64,000 bases of DNA from Apostichopus japonicus (GCF_037975245.1 NC_092561.1:7872001-7936000); one strand, 5' to 3'; numbered from the stretch's first letter, positions 47,967-61,443 are shown. Numbers and translations: made by a program. The notes: generated by a model not told the origin, from the sequence alone.

Positions 47967-48447
47967 GGCTAGACAGTTCCACACCGGCTGAGTTATATAT
48001 GTCGGAGTTACGTATTTAAAGGGTTTTAACTTGTTGAAAAAATTGCCATATGTTTGCAAGAACTGGTATACTATGGAGAATCCGGCCACTGGCTACAGAT
48101 AATATTCGCAAGCATCGTGGACTATTAATGATGTCAATATTTAAAAGACGTCTCGGAGAGGATAGAGGTGATAGGAAGTTGGTTCCCACTATAATAGCTA
48201 GACTTTCCAAAAGTATGAAGTGACCATAATCTGACTCTCTAGCATAATTTAGGAGAGCTAATCATGATGACCTTTAAAGGTGAAGGAAATTCATTAATTT
48301 GAATCAATCAATCGTGATGATTTAGTCATCCTGCATGGCATGGAAAGCTCGGAATGGGTTCTAAAGCGAACGAGTGGCAAATAATTTTAGCGTTTACACC
48401 CCTGCGCAGCCACGATTGTTGTTTTCCCATAAAAGATATACGTATAC

Positions 48448-49140
48448 AAAAACTGCTATGTACACACATGCTTTATATTGTGTAGCAATTCGCGCCGTTT
48501 TGCGTATTAGCATTTTGGCCATGGGATACCTGATTATAAATTTGATTCCCTGACAATGAAAGTACTGCCTACATACAGGAAGGGAGAAATATCACGGATA
48601 GATCAGTATACATACATCTATGTACACCTGTATATAACAAAATGTGTACAGACAAAGTCAACAGAGGGAAGAAAACATTTATATATATATATACTGTACA
48701 TCTCTGCGAAGGTGGTGAAGTTGCTGAATGATAAAGATGTTCAAAAATCTAAAGAAGGTTCTTCTTTCATTAATTTTCTTGATATCTCAAAATAGAAATA
48801 GACTGCTATGTACCCACATGCAATATTTGTGTAGCAATTCGCGCCATTTTGCGTAAAATATTGGCAATGGGATACCTGATTATAAAGTATTCCCTGACAA
48901 TGAAAGTACATGCCTACATACAGGAAGGGGGAAATATCACGGATAGATCAGTGTGTATATATGGACACTTGTATATAATAAACTGTAGACAAAGTCAATG
49001 GAGGGAAAAAAACATTTATATACTGTACATCTTTGCGAAGGTGGTGAAGTTGCTGAATGATAAAGATGTTCAAAAATTGTCATAGTCTAAAGAAGGTTCT
49101 TCTTTCATTAATTTTCTTCATATCTCAAAATAGAAATATG
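48448..49140. repeat. Tandem duplication of about 350 bp
   Basis: Copy 1 (48448-48796) and copy 2 (48797-49140) both run from CTGCTATGTAC through GCAATTCGCGCC, GGGATACCTGATTATAAA, ATATCACGGATAGATCAG and GAAGGTGGTGAAGTTGCTGA to TCTTCTTTCATTAATTTTCT. Small indels separate them. The matching short open frames in both copies are AT-rich and do not look coding. Confidence 0.9.
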
Positions 49141-50697
49141 AAGTCCTCAAAAGAAAGCTTCTCAAATTCCATTTGAAATAACATAATTAATCTCTTCTCC
49201 TCTACTGTGACAACAATGGTTTGGGAAGGAGAAAAGTACATCGTACCATTATACATTACTAATGGTACTTCATGAAATATGTATGATAATGACATCTAAC
49301 TGGTTTAATTTGGCGATAATATCACCGGGGAGCCTCCATCACTCGAGAAACATCTCCATTACGTACAAAAATTATTAGTAAATGACAAATATGGCCTTCA
49401 AATTTTGTGCGAAATCATATCTTTATTGTGTATATATCTGATGATGCAGAAAAAAATTGGATCACAAATTGTGAAACTCAGTTGTAGTCAAGTTTGAAAG
49501 GCACAAAAATTAATTTGGATTGTCATCTATAGAAAAAAAGAAGATATATAAAGGCATTGCTATCAGTTCAGCTTGTACTTTTATAGCACTTCTTGGGAAA
49601 TGACCCTTTTAAACATTCTATGCTTGTCAACGAAAAACACACTGACCATTTTAGGTCAAAAGTTTTGGAAAAATATAAAACTTTTCTGTCCTCAGAAGAT
49701 GATGTACACAACTTGGTAAACGATATCTCTGTAACCATATATATATCTCTTAGCTTGATGGATATGAGTCAAGAGTTGAACCAGTTGAGGCCCTGTGATT
49801 TGGACCTTTGATGGACCAAGGTCAAGGGAGGGTCAGACTCTGTGCTTGTGGCTAAATGTGTAATAACTTGCAGGTCGGGTGTTGATCTGGTTTTAACTGC
49901 TGTCGTTGTTCACTAAAGGGTTACACTGCAGTTTGACAAAATTCGTTTGCCGTAAAATAAACTGACTTTCAAAAAATTGTTTGTTCTCAACAGTAACTTT
50001 CTTGCGTAATGATCAATCACCCAGAGCATCTGTTTGCAACAAAGACTTTGTACAGAGTTGTAAGATACTGTATCTCCGCATTTAAATTTGGTATGCAAGA
50101 ACATATGGCGTGTTTGAATAAATGCTTGTGAGCGATTTCACGCGGTAGTTCATGTTTGATTCAGAGATCTGTCAACAGTGTGGATCATTCGCATGAGGAT
50201 GGATCTGATGGTACCCTCTGTAAGAATGCTATAGATCACCCCCCCCCAACCCCCGCACTGGTTGTAACCAAACAGAATTATCCACGAGTATAATAATAGT
50301 ATGAATAAAATGCAACCATTTACAAAACTTTTGCCTTGCATGAAAGAACAGAGATAACATGGAACTAAAAAACACCCTCTTCATAATGCATAAATTTACA
50401 ATTATTACGACGAGTATTTCAATGAATTATGCACAAAATATCTCATACAATTCCATACCGCAGGTGCTGTTATGTTCATTGAAGAATCCTACAGACCTGT
50501 TTAAATCTGTCTGTCATGATGATGGCATACATGTATGTGTGTGTGTGTGTGTGATGCCTTTGTCCGAAAACTAAAGAGTATGATGGTTGAATTTCATGAC
50601 TTTGCTATGTAAGTACAGTTAGAAGTACACAGACATTTTGTAACATGGAGGTTAAAGTTGCCCAAAGGTTGTAAAAAAACTTGCAAACAAGATAATG
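49141..50697. other. No gene seen
   Basis: AT-rich DNA with a short (GT)n at about 50536-50553. A weak frame at 49593-49811 lacks splice or start support. Confidence 0.5.
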
Positions 50698-50736
50698 AGG
50701 GGGAGGGGGGAGGGGGGAGGGGGGAGGGGGGGGGAA
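50698..50736 (+). repeat. G-quadruplex-prone (GGGGGGA)n run
   Basis: GAGG followed by four or more G5-G9 tracts separated by single A bases, an ideal G-quadruplex arrangement on the + strand. Confidence 0.9.
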
Positions 50737-51244
50737 GGTCAATCTTGCATGTACATGAAATATAGGTCTATCTTTGTGCAAGTACTGTTTTTGTCAACAG
50801 TGTTCAAATTTTACATCTTGTGTGGAGTGTTGTACAAAATGCAAGAGGTGCGCAAGGGATCGTATGAACCTACTGATGTTTGGGTTTAAAGTAAAGAAAT
50901 AAACATACTTAAAGCGGAGTCCAGGGCAAGGGGAAGGGGGTGGGTTGGAGAGACCGGGGGATGGGTCATTACCTCCATCGCCAGTCGGAGGAATGTCTTG
51001 CATTCAGTTTGCGAAAAAAATGAGAACATTCCTCTGGACCCAAGGTGACATTAGATCTATAGGATGCAGTGGGTGGGATGATGTACAGTACCATCCCCTA
51101 TTCTGCCACATGAATTATATAATTTATTGGTACTAGTACTACCTCAATGTATTAAGATCACTTAACAGGCTTAATTATAGTCTACATATATTTGTCTCAG
51201 AATGCACCATTTGTCGTCTTTAATATTATGTTCAACATTTTTTC

Positions 51245-51740
51245 CCCCTAAGATCTGCATCGCCATCCTCCCCTTTGCCATACCCCCTCATCGCCACATT
51301 CCGCATCGCCATACTCCCCCATTGCCATACTCCCCCATTGCCACCCTCCCCCATCGCCACACTCTCCCATCGCCATACTCCCCCATTGTCACACTCTCCC
51401 ACCACCGCACTCCCCCATGGCTGCCCTCCCCCATTGCCGCACTCCCCCATCGCCACTCTCCCCCATCGCCGCACTCCCCCATCGCCACTCTCCTCCATTG
51501 CAGCACCCCCATCGCCACTCTCCCCCATCACCACTCTCCCCAATCGCTGCACTCCCCCATCGCTGCACTCCCCCATCCCCACACTCCCCCATCACCACTC
51601 TCCCCCATCAACATTCTCCCCATCACCACTCTCCCCCATCGCCACACTCCCCCCCATCGCCACACTCCCCCATCGCCACACTCCCCCATTGCCACACTCC
51701 CCCATTGCCACACTCCCCCATTGCAACTCTCCCGCAGTGA
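51245..51740. repeat. 16-bp C-rich minisatellite
   Basis: About 30 tandem units of CACACTCCCCCATCGC with variants (TTGC, CTCT, GCTGC). Because 16 is not divisible by three, each frame cycles through a 16-residue pattern over three units and all + frames stay largely open. The predicted His/Pro/Ser proteins are artefacts. Confidence 0.95.
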
Positions 51741-52584
51741 AATCCTGGATCCTCCTTTAGCCCTCTAACAATGGTTCATGCGTTCACCCAAACTCAGTTG
51801 GGAGAATTTTAGAATTTAGCCATCCCCTCCCCACCATGCATGCCATCGACTCTAAGTAAAACAACGTGTAATATCAATCAACAACTCTCACAACCATTTT
51901 AACACCATTGACACCAAAGTTGTTTATCAAGATAAAGCTTAATTCCTTTGTCTAGATTTTTTTTCTGTCTAGCTGTGCTGTATACACTTCAACACCCAAT
52001 AACCCTGCTGTATTCCTATTAAAATACATTGTTAGATTGTGCCCATTGAGCTTAATTCAGTGGGTGCATATCCAAGGAGATGAAGAAGGCTTTATTCGCT
52101 AAGCCCAAATTCTTTTTTTTTATTCTGTCACACTCTATCCCCATATCCTGTGGATACATCCTGCTGCCTCTTAAAGAGGAATGCGATGATCGTACTAGAT
52201 TGTACAGACGTGTAAATTATTACTAACCTGCCCGGTATTAGTCTCACAACAGAGACACAGCATGTGCATTTCTTGTACTGTACATATCTCTTCTGGAAGT
52301 CTACAGTACAGTAGGTGTCCCAGACAGGAACTTATGGCTTTAGTCAGCCTGGGTAGTTTGAAACCTATTTAATTCCGTTGCAAATTAAAGATCTGTTAAT
52401 CTTTGTCAGGCCTTTTTGTCAGGCGTTTTTGTCAGGCATTTAGGGATCGGCATCTCTTTAAACTGTTGTAAAGTGGTAATTGTGCCATGCTCCAGTTGGT
52501 CTGTCCTTGAACTGTTTCCTTGTCTGGCTTCGTCCAACTCGTTTCTTTCTTTTTTCCTTTTTTTTTCTTCCGTCGTTCCCAAAG

Positions 52585-52637
52585 TCATTTCGTAATGAGC
52601 CGTACGTAGCTATGCCGAGGTGGAGAAGCGTGTGTAG
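52585..52637 (+). other. Candidate 53-nt internal exon
   Basis: A long pyrimidine tract ending TTCCCAAAG (a weak AAAG acceptor) precedes a frame reading SFRNEPYVAMPRWRSVC in phase 0, closed by the strong donor TGTAG|GTAAGT at 52638 (phase 2 out). Exon 3 also ends in phase 0. The other two frames contain stops. Short segments like this arise by chance, so support is modest. Confidence 0.25.
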
Positions 52638-55600
52638 GTAAGTACACCTCACCTCGGTCTGGGGATGGTTCGGATAATTGACACACATAGGGAGTATAAA
52701 AATGTGGGTTAACAGAGAGACCCGACGCATAGCGGAAAGCAAAACTAGGTTTTACTCAGTGGATAAGTCCTGTTCTTCTCTTTAGGAAGCGCATGTATCT
52801 AGGTTGAATCGGAAGGTAGGGTGATTATTCACCTATGGACCTACTTCATAGATATCCCCTCCAGTGAAGCCTGGCTGATTAATACTGCACATGATTTTTT
52901 CGTTTACACTCGAAGCTATTTCTGATTGGCAGGTACGCAGTGGTAGTGTTTATAAATGGACTGATACGGCTATAGCAAATTTATAAAACATCTATGGATG
53001 CTTGTTCGCATTTATCTGTCAAATGGTTTGCGATTCAGAACAGCTCCCTCCCTCAGCATGCCTACAAATAGAGAAAAGGATTCTGGGAGCTGATCTTTTA
53101 TCTTTCAATCTAGGTTCTAATCCCAGTTGTAAATGTTTCTCGGTAAAATTTCTTTATCTGCAGTAAGTTGGTATTACAGTAACCACTGTCAGTGATCGGG
53201 AGCAAAGCGTGACTACTGTTGTAACCCACACTACAGTAAATCTGCATTGAGATCAGCTGTGGACAAAACAAGTAATCTCCATGTTAGATCCTAATCCTAT
53301 TAAATATCTTGCATGCACTTGGCTGCGCCTCGTTGAATGGAACATTCCATCTTTCAACTAGCATGAAATATTTGCACTATTGCACTCATAACCATGCATT
53401 ATTTGTATACCATTCCATAAAAGTTAAGTCATACATGTATATATCAGAGTGCAGCTGTACAGTACTTTCTTAACATTACCAAGTGAGGACAGCTAGACTC
53501 AAATGTTGTGATTCATCTTCTTGTTTTATGCAATTATGTAATTTTTTTGGATGGCACTAATAAATAAATTCCATTCCACCCTCATATGCATGTCCTTAAA
53601 AATATGCCGTTATTCCACCACATGTTATTTCAGTAAATTTAGTCTATATTATTCTTAAATTACCTTAATTACAGTTATCTTAATCATGTATCTGAACAGC
53701 ATAAAATCAATTTACAACATCCTTGTAGAAATGTGGCAAAAAGCCACAGTTGTACTGTATGTTTAGTGAAAGATATATACTTGGAAAGTCAAATGTAAGT
53801 CGCAATGTAAGTAGAATAAAATAATTAAAATGCCAACTCAGATACTGTAGTTCTATGGTGGTTAACAGACAATGCTTTGCATATATTAACCTTGGCCTTG
53901 CTTGCCTTGAGTCTTAAATACCTTGCTAAAATTTTAGTGTCTTAAAATCAAGGAAAACTGGTTTATTTTTTTATTTTTTATCAAGTTGAAAGTTTCTCTG
54001 TGTCCTTTGTATTTTGCGATCAAACACAGCGTTTTCATTTATATACCATAACTTCCATGATTCATTCAAAAAGTCTAATTTGTTGCAATTTAAGGTTTTT
54101 TTTGCCTCTCCCTCAATTTTTTTAAGAAATTGTTAGGAATTCCTACTGCTCTGTGTGAAAAGTAGGATGTAGGATGGGTATGGAAAGGAAATGTAAAATG
54201 TTAATTATTCTTGTACGCTAGTGACTGGGAGTGCACATGTTGTTTGGAGACAGGTAACTTAGTTGTATTCAAATGCACTTTTGAAGTACAGCCTGCAGCA
54301 GTATTAGAATAGCTCTTATGCCCTTTTTTTTCAAAATTAAGGGCTGTCAACCAACTTCGAAAGTTGAGCTACTTGTTGCAATAGCTCTCTTTTTGACGAT
54401 TCATGTGAAAAGTGGTAATTTATGAATCTTTTTTCTGCTCTACATTCGTTGCTAATATCGCTAACCACCGAATCCCCATCATAGCCTGGTCTTTCTTCAG
54501 GTAATTGCTTAAATCCGATGGAGAGTTAAAAAATGCCTTGCAACAAACACCCTTTTGCAAATAAGGTTTTTTAATCCACGGTCTTTGCCTCAGGGGTAGG
54601 TATAATTATGCAGATTATGACTAACGTTTACTGGGACCTCACTTTACACCCAAGGCGATTAATTTCTTTAAAGTTTCTTCTACATTGAAGTATTTTAAAT
54701 CTCGATGATACAGAGACATTTTTTTTTCCACCACTGGGATCTCTTGAGTATGCTGGCAAAGTTATACATTCAAGGGCTTGTGCAGATTTTTCCTTTTAGA
54801 GAATTTTTTTATTAAATTCTACTACTGTACTTCATTGTTATTTCTACATTTATAGGTCAAAGGATTAGAGGAGCCTGTCAGCCAACTGAATAAGTTTTTA
54901 TGGGTACAAACAGACCTACAGTAACAGAGAATACCCAATTGTATTACTCTGATTGGCTGATGGTATAAGTGCATATGTATGTACCTGACAGGCTGGCATC
55001 CCCCTGGTACATTTAAGACGATACATTTATGCAATAGCACAAATACTTTGAAATTTACCACAGTATTGAAATCTCTTTCGTAAAATTTGGACCCAATTTA
55101 GGGCACATAATTAATCACAACAAAATTGAACTTTGCTCATTATTTGTCAGAGAGGAATGTTAAATGTAAAGTTCATGCATTATACATATAATCAACAGTA
55201 ATGTTCAGTCAATGACCTGCGACTCCTTTGAAAACATCTGCCATGTTTTGAGAATCAAAATCATTGTCAAAACTTTCTCCCTTGAAACGTTTAGGCGCTA
55301 AAATTGATACATTCCAAGATTACAAAGCGTGCGCAGATGTTATAGAATTCAAGTAACATGTTCATACTTTATCTTTAACCTTGATCGCACAAACAAAAAG
55401 AGAGAAAGAATTGGTACATTGCTTTTATGATTGATTTTCATTATGCAAAGATAAATGTAACTTGAATGAATTTCAGATTGAATTTGAATAAAAAGAAAAA
55501 GAAAAAGAAAAGAAAAAAAACCAAACAATTTCTAGGAAAATATCATGAACCTGAAGACCAGCTGGCCTGATTCTCTCTGTATTATTGAATCTAGCAGCTG

Positions 55601-56275
55601 AGGAAACAAGAGTTTGAAAAAATATTTATGTACGCATTGTTTAATCCCTTTACAAACGAATATTATTTCTTTCTGGTGTTCATGGTGAAAATTTAATATT
55701 TACGTCGCTCCTCTGTTACCTGTCTCCCCTCAACATCTGCACTTTTCCCATCTACCTTAAAACTACTATTGGAATATTTTAATAGCAAGTCTGCGCCCTC
55801 ATTCTCTGGGCACCGCCTCACTCATTCCCCCTTCCCTATCAACCATTCAGGAGACGTACTACGTATTTCTAGTAACAGGATCAGGTTTTTTTCGTCTAGG
55901 TAATTCAGGACTTCTCTGTCCTCCCAATATTTTTGATACCGTTTATTTTCCTCTTGTTTGTTTTCCGTCTAGTCTCTATGTATATATATATAATTTCTAT
56001 ACAGTGTGTCATTGAATTATGGCAGCATCTAAAACATGAAATTACAGTACTTTTAACGTAAAAAAACATCACTCTTTGAATTGTTTGATATTAAACTAAC
56101 GACAAGGAGGGCCAGATCTGGTGTATTAATTGGTATCATTATTAATCTTGATCACAGTTAGTTGGATGATCTGTAGCCTGTGTTGATACTTTGCAAGCAA
56201 CAGGGAAGTACTTTTCGTTTTGAAAATTTTGAACAACCGAGGTGAGCTGGCTATGTTACGTTTGTTTCCCATTAG

Positions 56276-56305
56276 AACAGACGTGTATCACATCTCCACT
56301 GCCAG
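56276..56305 (+). other. Candidate 30-nt micro-exon
   Basis: Acceptor TTTGTTTCCCATTAG and donor GCCAG|GTAAAG enclose 30 nt. In phase 2, as would follow the segment at 52585, it reads TDVYHISTA after a split Arg codon. In phase 0 it reads NRRVSHLHCQ. Splice signals are good but coding support is negligible at this length. Confidence 0.2.
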
Positions 56306-56866
56306 GTAAAGGATATGTATATGCACAGTTCCTTTTTACTTTCACTGTCGTCATTAAAAGTTAAATTCAGAGCCCACAGGGAGCTTTCAGACTTTCTTGA
56401 AAGTGACCCTGAATGTGACAATATGACATACTTTGTAACATCAAAGGTTGTCTCACCTCGGTCCGAGAATGCCCTACTTCACAAAGTATTAATGTCACTC
56501 ATTATTTTTACTATGCTTCAAATTAAAGCTGTACGTATTAGCGTGGTAAAACTGACATCCGTGGAAAAAGAGAAAAAGTAATCTAAGCTGATAGCAGAAA
56601 ACCCCATATCAATATATTTCTCCCCTTTATAAGCTCAATATTTTTGCTGTTTGAAATGGAGACCATTTCTCTTACTAAGATAAACCCTCTCTTACATGTA
56701 GTAGGATGTGAATCATAATAGGATGTCTGTCATATCATCCTAGTATTAGCTCTCTTTTTAAAAAGCTCGTTTATGAATTTGTATCATCATCTTTTTCTTG
56801 ACTTTACACCCTTGAAACGTGATACATTTGGGATTTAAAGTTTGCTAAGTTTTCTTTTTCATTTAG

Positions 56867-56933
56867 AATTACTTCCTGATGAAACATGCTTGTGAGAATA
56901 TTATTATTCGTGCAAGGATAAACGACGAGTACT
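56867..56933 (+). other. Candidate 67-nt exon
   Basis: A pyrimidine tract ending TTTTTCATTTAG is followed by one open frame (phase 0), NYFLMKHACENIIIRARI then NDEY, up to donor-like TACT|GTACGT at 56934 (phase 1 out). The other frames are closed by stops. Its phase fits a phase 0 predecessor, but not the phase 2 exit of the 52585 segment. Confidence 0.2.
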
Positions 56934-59900
56934 GTACGTAAATTATATGAAGAAAGCAGACTTTTTAGGTCAAATTGCTTTTGATGACATCACTATCAAC
57001 TTATATATAGTCACAAAATATCACTAAATTTGCAAAAAGGATGTGGGTTTGACTAATTTTAAATGAAAAGATTGAAGGGTGCATGCTTTTAACATTAAAT
57101 CAAGAGAGTTTCATATTAAAAAGAAAGCAAATGTAAAAACTGGTATTGATTACATCATTTCAAAAATTGAAAGGTGGTTAATGCATGAAACATACAAATT
57201 ATGCAAAACATGTATGAGATTTGTTACTGTACTTGTGTAGAACCATCTTATTTCCAGTACTTTGTTTTGAGATCATCAAAATTTGCAGACATCTAAACTA
57301 CTGTAAGATGGAAAATGTGAAAATGTAAATTATTATACTTAACACAGACTTATGTAAATATTCCAAATTCCCTTTGTATAAATTTATATTTAACATCTGT
57401 TTGTGAAACAGAATGTTTCAGCATGAATTTAAAATAGATAAAATGAAAAAATGAACAAAGTAGAAGAGAAAAGAAAGACGAAAAAAAAGAGAAGAAAATT
57501 AAAACGAAATGCGGGCATTCTAAAAACAATAAAATATGATAAGCAAGTGGGTTAAACATGATAAGTTAACCTTTACCAGGGGCTTGAGGCACTTTCTTCA
57601 TTGTTGAGCACAATGGCTGGCAGGGATTATATGATTACTGGTGCTTTAGTTGCAAAATGGGTCAAGCTAGATTATATACAACTTCTAAAGTATTTAGTGT
57701 TCAGGTTTTGCATTAGCAGCGCGATTGCACGAATCGCATTAACAGCTCTCACCATCCCACAAATTTGGAAGCAGTGCGGGATGGTCGTGACATTCACCGC
57801 ACAGTTACTGGCGAATTTCAGCCTAAACTAAGCAATTTCACTACCAGCGAAAATAACCTAAAATCCATAACATATACAGAAATAAGATGTGCTTGAAAAG
57901 TGCTGACCAAAATTAAAAATATATTGATAACAACTCACGGAAAAATCAGTTTTATTCATTCAAATTATCAATAACATAAATGTCTGGTATCTACACGGCA
58001 TTCCTATGTTGTATAAGTCTAGCCAGCCGCCTAGCCTAAACCTAGCGCTGTCTGCTGGTGGTTAATCATGTTGTGACCTTTACAATTAAACTTCATATGC
58101 TAGACGTCTTCCCTAACTACTCCACTCATGAACATGCGTAAACAAATTTTAAGTGTTCGAGAAATGTACGAAGCGACTGCTTGGTTAACCTGAAGGCCTA
58201 AGCTATATCGTCAGCTGTTCTGTGAGCTGTGACTTGTAACTGTTGTCTGCCAGTCGTCTGCACGATAAACCTACAATTTTCTACCACTCTTTTCTCAAAA
58301 ATCCTTGGGTTTTTCATCGGTGTACGTTCTGAGATGAACAAAGATGTTAAAACTCTTTCATTTTTATTTTGAAACGGACTACGAACGGTGAAGAGAAGGT
58401 TAGCTCTGAAGAAGATAGGGTTGCACACGAAGATGCAAATGTGCCTACAGTAGTACTAGTACTAGAGTACTAGTAACAGTATTGTCAATGCTGGACTGCT
58501 GGAGGTGAACCTGGGCATAGTAATGCCAAACAAACGAAGACTAAGCTTAGAAGGAAGAGTTCTTTCAAGTTTGTGCAACCAAAATGTGCTATATATATCT
58601 TTGAACTTTGTATAGCAATATGACCATTTTTCATAGCAATTTTGCTATGCGATCAATACTACAAAAAAAGCAAACAGATCGAAGGTTCCGTTGTTCTGAG
58701 TACATTTATATGTTGAATGTGAACTGGAATAGTGCAATATAGTATCATGTACTATTAGAACCATTTGTAAGCACATAAGAGCTTTTACATATAACATGCA
58801 GGTACATGTATGCTCTGCAGGTATACATGTGTGATTTGATATCTACGATAGTTTTATGTTGTAAAGTGCACGTGCTACCCATGGAATACGTATATTAAGT
58901 ACTATAGATATAATGGTATGTACAACAGATATACATAGATGTGTTAAACATACATTGTAAATTATACCGTGGAGAGATATGGTAGTTTGTTTTTTCTAAT
59001 ACAGTACGCATAAACTGTAGTGAGTTCAAGGGTCTTCAGTATTGGTCTCAAGTATGCTAAAGAATCAGATAATAGGTACTCAATATTTTTGTTGTTGTCC
59101 TTCTTCAAATTGAGACATCGAATCTTCTATAGCTTTAACACAGTTTCTCGATATCCGGAAATTCGTGGAAATTATCTAAATTTGGAGATTCATAACCACC
59201 GGAATTCGGGAGAGTAATTTTGAAGACTTTTAGTTAAAACTTCTGGAACAATGAAACTGATGACCTTGAATGTTCCTTTGATAGCAAGATACAGTGAAAC
59301 ACATGTACCTCTACATTAGGGTAGAGTTGCCGGTATCCATTTATTTCACTGAAACGGGAAACAACCGTATGTTTAGAATCGTTCACAGATTTAGACGTTC
59401 ACAGATGAAACGCACTTAAATGTTGTTCGTAGCCAACATGGTCTGTTAGCCTATTTGTACATGCTTTCCGATTGGTACTACACCTAACTACACTGCAAAT
59501 GTGCATTTTCAGTTAGTCACCTAGTGTAAAGTGTATAGCCTAATTAATAGTAGACCGGCCTACATACGCTCTTGTCCGGTCTAATTAGACCATTAACAAT
59601 TTATTAAAGCATGACAGCATTGTTGGACACACTCAGTCCTACATACATTGTGTGTTCTATAGCCTATATATATAACTGGGGCAATTCCAATTGTCTTGAA
59701 AATTAAAATGGTACCTGAAGAAAAATAATATAATTTTGACGGGGGGGGCGGCAATAATGACTGTTACGCAGATCGCAAACTCCGTAATCACTATTACAGT
59801 AACATTCCTCGAACACGACAGCATACAGAAACGTTGTACTCAAAGCCAAAGCGAATTAATCAGGTCACACGTCCGGAGTCTATGCATGCTGAGTTCTGCA

Positions 59901-60184
59901 ATACCGCCCTCATTACCTTCCAGGAAACATTTCCTACTGTAAGTTTTGGTTTCATAATCAATCCTCTGAAATGGCTGGGACTATAATTTGTCCGCATCAG
60001 ATCTAGCCGCAAGGAGAGGACAGTACTTTTTCAAATGTTTCTAGCGATATACTGATCAGGTGATCCTATAGAGTTAAATGTCAACATAATTTTGGTTGTG
60101 TCTTGCTCAAGCAGATATGAAGGCATGAGAAGGTGCTGGTCTGACAAAAATTAGACAGTCACAGTACTTTTGTTTGTGAGGGGC

Positions 60185-60417
60185 TTAAAATGCACTCGAT
60201 GGTGTTTAATAACGAACGAATTATAAACCATAGTGATCGAATAGATTCTCGACATTTCGTCGCCCAGACACAAATTTTCAATTTGGTACGTACTACATTT
60301 ACTCCACACAGCTACTATAGCTGCTCCTTGCCACTGGAATGGATTACCACTAGAAATCAAATATGTTGTGCTTCCCTCTCTTTGTTTAAAAAACATCTAA
60401 AAACTCATCATTTTTAA
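60185..60417 (+). mobile_element. LINE reverse-transcriptase C-terminal relic
   Basis: The frame ends SYYSCSLPLEWITTRNQICC then ASLSLFKKHLKTHHF and a stop. This resembles the common end of non-LTR retrotransposon ORFs (LWNSLP..IR.A.SL..FK..LKTHLF), with W kept and the preceding residues diverged. A short 3' region with AATAAATCATTAAG follows (60478-60492). It is heavily 5'-truncated. Confidence 0.65.
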
Positions 60418-60659
60418 TATGGGACTAGCATTTGAAATATATTGTATTTTTTCATTTTCAACCCCAAAATCTGCTTCAATAAATCATTAAGAAACGAACT
60501 GACACTGGTTGGTTTTTGTATTACTATCACCTTTAACTAATAGAAAGAAAGACAGAAAGAAAGAAAATAATCCATACATATTCTTTAAATATAGAAATAT
60601 TCTTCTCACAGTGGAGAAGGATATTTAACAGACGACATTCATGCAATAATCTTGAGGCA

Positions 60660-60780
60660 AATGTTCTTAAAAGAAAAAGGGAAAGAAAGGATAAAGAGAA
60701 AGAAAAAGAGAAGGATAATGAGTAGGAGGAGGAGGAGGAGGAGGAGGAGAAGAAGAAGGAGATCGAGATGGCAACAAAAA
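60660..60780 (+). repeat. Polypurine tract with (GGA)n core
   Basis: About 120 nt that are almost only A and G, with (GGA)8 near 60726-60750 and (GAA)n after it. It could form triplex (H-DNA) structures. The serine-rich minus frame is a by-product. Confidence 0.85.
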
Positions 60781-61443
60781 CAACTGAATACAATACAAGA
60801 ACAAAGATTTAATTAAAAGCTGAGATAAAAACCAGCATTGATCTGTAATGAGCAGTGTCTGAAATGATCTTTAATGATCTCCGTCCGCTACTTTACAAAG
60901 GCATAAATTTCGTCGTTCAACTAATTTTTTTTGTAACATTTCTAGCTGTTTCCATGTTATAGCAAATCAGCAGACATTCTGGAATACGATGAATATTATA
61001 GTGACAGGACTGTGACGTACTGTACGCCAGTAGTTGTAACAGTGAATAATTTCTCACAGCTGCTTGTGACTGTGAGGTCGGGTTTTAAAATTCAAGATTC
61101 AATTTCTTTTTGGTTAGGATCTAGATACCCTCTGTCCCCACTCCTGCCCCATTTCATCCCTCCCCTTCCCTCCCCATCCATTTCCTCTCACCCCATTCCT
61201 TTCCCCACTTACCCCCTCCCCAAGTTTACTCTCTCTGCAAATCCGAGTGATGGAGGGTGATTAGGTAACAACTAGTTACAGCATTCAAGATGGACATGAA
61301 GACAGTGCATGAATGCATGTTATGGCCTAGAAACCATTTATGAACACCTATGGTCGTCTGTACAATATTTCAACTATAATTGTGGAAATATGTTTATCTT
61401 TACCATTTAAAGTGTCACAGTACCTGTAACTAGATGTATGGTA

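Larger units (their letters stand above)
51741..60184. other. Mostly featureless AT-rich DNA
   Basis: Apart from three short exon-like segments (52585, 56276, 56867), I see nothing supported. An A/G-rich tract near 55490-55520 and a C/T-rich stretch at 55710-55760 are low complexity. The frame at 57601-57831 has no splice or family support. Confidence 0.45.

Noticed and set aside
49593-49811. 72-codon frame MGNDPFKHSMLVNEKHTDHF
   Set aside because: No splice borders or homology; consistent with chance in AT-rich DNA.
51202-51768. 188-codon His/Pro/Ser-rich frame
   Set aside because: It is translated from the 16-bp minisatellite. Equivalent frames exist on both strands.
56315-56581. 88-codon frame with KFRAHRELSDFLESDPECD
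   Set aside because: Reads protein-like for about 45 residues, but the acceptor (ATTAAAAG) is weak, there is no convincing donor and it turns into AT-rich filler.
57601-57831. 76-codon frame starting MLSTMAGRDYMITGALV
   Set aside because: Open on the plus strand with a locally higher GC content, but there is no splice signal, no Kozak support and no family.
60533-60793. Serine-rich minus-strand frame
   Set aside because: It is a translation of the polypurine (GGA)n tract.
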